Assembly (NCBI GenBank): GCA_047971685.1
Contig: JBKDZW010000170.1
Coordinates: 1 to 7,992, forward strand
Direction: 5' to 3'
Length of the DNA stretch: 7,992 nt
DNA from: JAJXWB01 sp047971685
GTDB lineage: Bacteria; Pseudomonadota; Alphaproteobacteria; Rhizobiales; Beijerinckiaceae
The notes under the pieces were generated by a model. The model was not told the DNA's origin. It made no database searches and saw only the letters and a program-made list of their open reading frames with translations. A program made the position numbers and the translations under genes. Below are positions 6,185 through 7,992 of the stretch, piece by piece (the stretch's first letter is position 1; each line of letters opens with the position of its first letter).

Positions 6185-6190
6185 AGGAGG
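6185..6190 (+). promoter_or_regulatory. Strong ribosome-binding site that fixes the thioesterase start
   Basis: AGGAGG sits five bases before the ATG at 6196. It settles the start within a frame that stays open for 306 codons further upstream, antisense to the dipeptidase. The ATG at 6191, in another frame, is too close to be the intended start. Confidence 0.8.
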
Positions 6191-6195
6191 ATGGA

Positions 6196-6582
6196 ATGGT
6201 CGATATCAACATCATGCCGCTGGCGCGCCTCATGGGCATTCGTCTTGTCGAGCAGTCGCAGGACAAGGTGGTGGCCGAAATGGAGGTGCGCGAAGATCTG
6301 TGCACCACGAATTCGATTCTGCACGGCGGCGCCTATATGGCCTTTGCCGACACGGTTGGCGCGGCCGCCACGGTCTTGAACCTGCCGCCTGGCGCCGGCA
6401 CCACGACCATCGAAAGCAAGACCAATTTCATCGGCGCCATCAAGGCCGGCGAGATTGCGCGCGCCGAATGCACGCCCGTTCATCGCGGCAAGACGACGCA
6501 AGTCTGGACCACGCGCATCCTGCGTCCGGACGGCAGGCTTGCGGCCGTCGTCACGCAGACGCAAATGGTTCTGATGCGATAG
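6196..6582 (+). CDS. PaaI-type hotdog-fold acyl-CoA thioesterase
   Basis: 128 residues, a normal length for a single hotdog domain. NSILHGGAYMAFADTVGAAA (39-58) is the family signature: Asn39 and His43-Gly44-Gly45 before the central helix, and Asp52 at the position of the catalytic Asp in PaaI-type enzymes. TTTIESKTNFIGAIKAG (69-85) and ARAECTPVHRGKTTQVWTTRI (89-109) are the usual core strands, with the C-terminal strand VVTQTQMVLM. Members hydrolyse CoA thioesters (phenylacetyl-, hydroxybenzoyl-, DHNA-CoA and others) as cytoplasmic tetramers; the substrate here is not decided by sequence. The start is set by AGGAGG. It is divergent from the dipeptidase gene, and its TAG stop is followed by a 150-base gap. 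A housekeeping role in rescuing CoA is possible but inferred. Confidence 0.88.
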   Translation: MVDINIMPLARLMGIRLVEQSQDKVVAEMEVREDLCTTNSILHGGAYMAFADTVGAAATVLNLPPGAGTTTIESKTNFIGAIKAGEIARAECTPVHRGKTTQVWTTRILRPDGRLAAVVTQTQMVLMR

Positions 6583-6732
6583 AGCGAATTGTCCGCAAAT
6601 CGGTTATGCGACGGAAACTATACGCTTTGCCAATGGCTTAACTGTTAATCGACTTGTGCGGGCCGGATTCAGATTCCAGAAATTGCAGCGCAGCAAAGGT
6701 TCCCCGACGTCTGTTTTGGACCGGAGCACGCC

Positions 6733-7194
6733 GTGACCGAGCATTTGAAAACCGGGATTTTTCGCACAGCGGTTGAAAGCGACCGCCGCCGTATGGCGCT
6801 TTTGTCGGTCGAGCGGGAAGGAAGCATAGACGCCTCGCTCGTTGCGCGTTTGCGGTTCGACCTGGTCCGCGGCGATGCGCTGACGCAGGACGAGGCCGAC
6901 GCGCTCTTTTCCATCGAGCGCAATGTGCGGCCGGACTGCCCGGAATGGCGGGCGTTTTTCGTCGACGCCATCGTGGATTGCCTTATCTGGCAGCAGCGTC
7001 CGAGCGGCGTTCTCAACGAGGCCCAGGCCGAATGGCTGGTGTCGCAGGCCGACCGCGCCCGAACGCTTAACGCCTTCATAACCTTGGTGATGGTCCTGGA
7101 AGAGGCCCATCGCACCCCCGGCTGGTTCTCCGCCGCCGTGCGCGGCCGGGTCGCCAAGGGCTGGGCAGGCCCGGAAATTGAGCGGGCTGCGTGA
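6733..7194 (+). CDS. Small helical protein of unknown function, GTG start
   Basis: 153 residues, with no membrane segment or signal peptide. I believe proteins like this occur widely in alphaproteobacteria, but I cannot name the family. The GTG at 6733 has GGAG six bases upstream, and no ATG in frame gives a better start. The sequence is mostly predicted helix. Three segments share the pattern G-x-[ILV]-[DTN]-x-x-x-[AV]-x-x-L: EGSIDASLVARL (29-40), GDALTQDEADAL (47-58) and SGVLNEAQAEWL (91-102). They resemble the exit half of an EF-hand loop without the full set of calcium ligands. CPEWRAFFVDAIVDCLIW (69-86) and VLEEAHRTPGWF (121-132) are further compact segments. It lies 107 bases upstream of pccA on the same strand and may be transcribed with it unless the hairpins between them terminate transcription. 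Its function is unknown. Confidence 0.8.
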   Translation: MTEHLKTGIFRTAVESDRRRMALLSVEREGSIDASLVARLRFDLVRGDALTQDEADALFSIERNVRPDCPEWRAFFVDAIVDCLIWQQRPSGVLNEAQAEWLVSQADRARTLNAFITLVMVLEEAHRTPGWFSAAVRGRVAKGWAGPEIERAA

Positions 7195-7228
7195 TTCAAT
7201 GGGATAGCCTGCGGGGGGATATGTAGAC

Positions 7229-7288
7229 GGGGAGCGCGGGCTCCCTTAAAAGCGCCTGAACTGAATTTGCCGCAGCGCAGCGGCTTTT
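7229..7288 (+). promoter_or_regulatory. Two consecutive hairpins in the pccA leader; weak terminator or attenuator candidates
   Basis: Hairpin 1: GGGAGC (7230-7235) with GCTCCC (7240-7245), loop GCGG, followed by only TT. Hairpin 2: GCCGC (7269-7273) with GCGGC (7280-7284), loop AGCGCA, followed by TTTT (7285-7288). The second ends 13 bases before the pccA ATG and overlaps or borders the place where a leader would be translated. Either could be a weak terminator for the upstream gene. Short GC stems are common by chance in this DNA. Confidence 0.3.
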
Positions 7289-7301
7289 GATCGGTGGGCG
7301 C

Positions 7302-7992
7302 ATGTTCAAGAAAATTCTGATTGCGAACCGTGGCGAGATCGCGTGCCGCGTCATCAAGACCGCCCGGAAAATGGGCATCAAGACGGTCGCCGTCTATTCG
7401 GACGCGGACGTGGACGCCCTGCATGTCGCCATGGCCGACGAGGCCGTGCATATCGGTCCGCCGGCTGCGGCTGAATCCTATCTGCTGATCGACAAGATCA
7501 TCGACGCCTGCAAGAAAACCGGCGCGGAAGCCGTGCATCCGGGTTATGGCTTTCTGTCCGAGCGGGCGGCCTTCGCCAAGGCGCTCGCCGACAATGGCCT
7601 CGTCTTCATCGGTCCCAACCAGCGCGCCATCGAGGCGATGGGCGACAAGATCGAATCCAAGAAGTTCGCGGCGCAAGCCAAGGTTTCGACGGTGCCGGGC
7701 TTTCTCGGCGTCATCGAAGATACCAAGCACGCGGCGAAGATCGCCGACGAGATCGGCTATCCGGTGATGATGAAGGCCAGTGCGGGCGGTGGCGGCAAGG
7801 GGATGCGCCTTGCTTATAGCGAGAAGGACGTGCGCGAGGGCTTCGAGAGTGTGAAGCGCGAAGGGCTGAACAGCTTCGGCGACGACCGCGTGTTCATCGA
7901 GAAGTTCATCCTCGATCCGCGCCATATCGAGATCCAGGTTCTCGGCGACAGACACGGCACCATCCTCTATCTGAACGAGCGCGAATGCTCGA
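7302..7992 (+). CDS. pccA: Propionyl-CoA carboxylase, biotin carboxylase (alpha) subunit, truncated by window edge
   Basis: 230 codons are present; the rest (about 430-440 residues expected, with the C-terminal biotin carrier domain) is off the right edge. The protein begins MFKKILIANRGEIACRVIKT, the standard biotin carboxylase N-terminus. It continues with HPGYGFLSERAAFA (79-92), then the ATP-grasp part: Lys116 in MGDK, Lys158 before the glycine-rich loop KASAGGGGKGMR (158-169), and His208 in RHIEIQVLGD (207-216), positions that match E. coli biotin carboxylase Lys116, Lys159 and His209 within one residue. It carboxylates biotin with ATP and bicarbonate. The choice of PccA over an acetyl-CoA or methylcrotonyl-CoA subunit rests on the nearby pccB and on VPGFLGVIEDTKHA (131-144), and is less certain than the biotin-carboxylase call itself. 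The ribosome-binding site is weak (GGTGGG close to the ATG). Confidence 0.93.
   Translation, partial: MFKKILIANRGEIACRVIKTARKMGIKTVAVYSDADVDALHVAMADEAVHIGPPAAAESYLLIDKIIDACKKTGAEAVHPGYGFLSERAAFAKALADNGLVFIGPNQRAIEAMGDKIESKKFAAQAKVSTVPGFLGVIEDTKHAAKIADEIGYPVMMKASAGGGGKGMRLAYSEKDVREGFESVKREGLNSFGDDRVFIEKFILDPRHIEIQVLGDRHGTILYLNERECS

Noticed and set aside
5278..6195. Upstream extension of the thioesterase frame (306 extra codons).
   Set aside because: It is antisense to the M19 dipeptidase, which has all its metal ligands. The AGGAGG at 6185-6190 and normal hotdog length place the start at 6196.
6580..6640. A possible fourth copy of the intergenic repeat, starting TAGAGCGAATT at the thioesterase stop.
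   Set aside because: Only the first dozen bases and a short imperfect stem (GTCcGCA/TGCGAC) match. No second hairpin or closing GCTCTAG is present, so it is too degenerate to call.
6642..6654. TTAACTGTTAATC as a CtrA-type site.
   Set aside because: The CtrA consensus is TTAA-N7-TTAA; here the spacing is three bases, so it does not fit.

Overview
The window reads as chromosome of a GC-rich alphaproteobacterium, most likely of the order Rhizobiales/Hyphomicrobiales. Three things suggest this: strong G/C preference at third codon positions, the family make-up (a DUF4260 protein, the alphaproteobacterial type of divergent 3-methyladenine glycosylase, close pccB/pccA reading frames), and intergenic repeats whose ends read TAGAGC...GCTCTAG, a style common in that order. 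The genus cannot be fixed from this sequence alone. I see no phage, plasmid, IS, CRISPR, rRNA or tRNA signature.

Layout. (1) 1-279, minus: 5' part of a DUF4260 membrane protein, running off the left edge. (2) 297-502: two head-to-head copies of a structured intergenic repeat fill most of the divergent spacer. (3) 530-1252, plus: divergent DNA-3-methyladenine glycosylase I-type protein, followed by a probable terminator. (4) 1446-2981, plus: pccB, the carboxyltransferase subunit of propionyl-CoA carboxylase. (5) 3039-3419, plus: small exported protein of unknown function whose stop codon lies inside a third repeat copy (3416-3522), followed by a terminator-like hairpin. (6) 3731-4792 and 4957-6069, both minus: a Tat-exported NitT/TauT/SsuA-type substrate-binding protein and, upstream of it, a cytoplasmic M19 (membrane/renal dipeptidase family) metallopeptidase. 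(7) 6196-6582, plus: PaaI-type hotdog thioesterase, divergent from the dipeptidase across a 126-base spacer with a 12-base tandem repeat. (8) 6733-7194, plus: small helical protein of unknown function with a GTG start. (9) 7302 to the right edge, plus: N-terminal 230 codons of pccA, the biotin carboxylase/biotin carrier subunit.

How they fit together. PccA and PccB form propionyl-CoA carboxylase, making (S)-methylmalonyl-CoA from propionyl-CoA. The two genes are on the same strand but 4.3 kb apart, with five genes and a two-gene block of opposite polarity between them, so they cannot be a simple two-gene operon. The thioesterase could act on acyl-CoAs, but no link to PCC is shown. The glycosylase, dipeptidase and binding protein look like unrelated neighbours.

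I found no clear new defence or mobile system. The most interesting signal is the intergenic repeat family: its three copies fold into matching double hairpins, and the outer stem has changed on both sides between copies while keeping its pairing.
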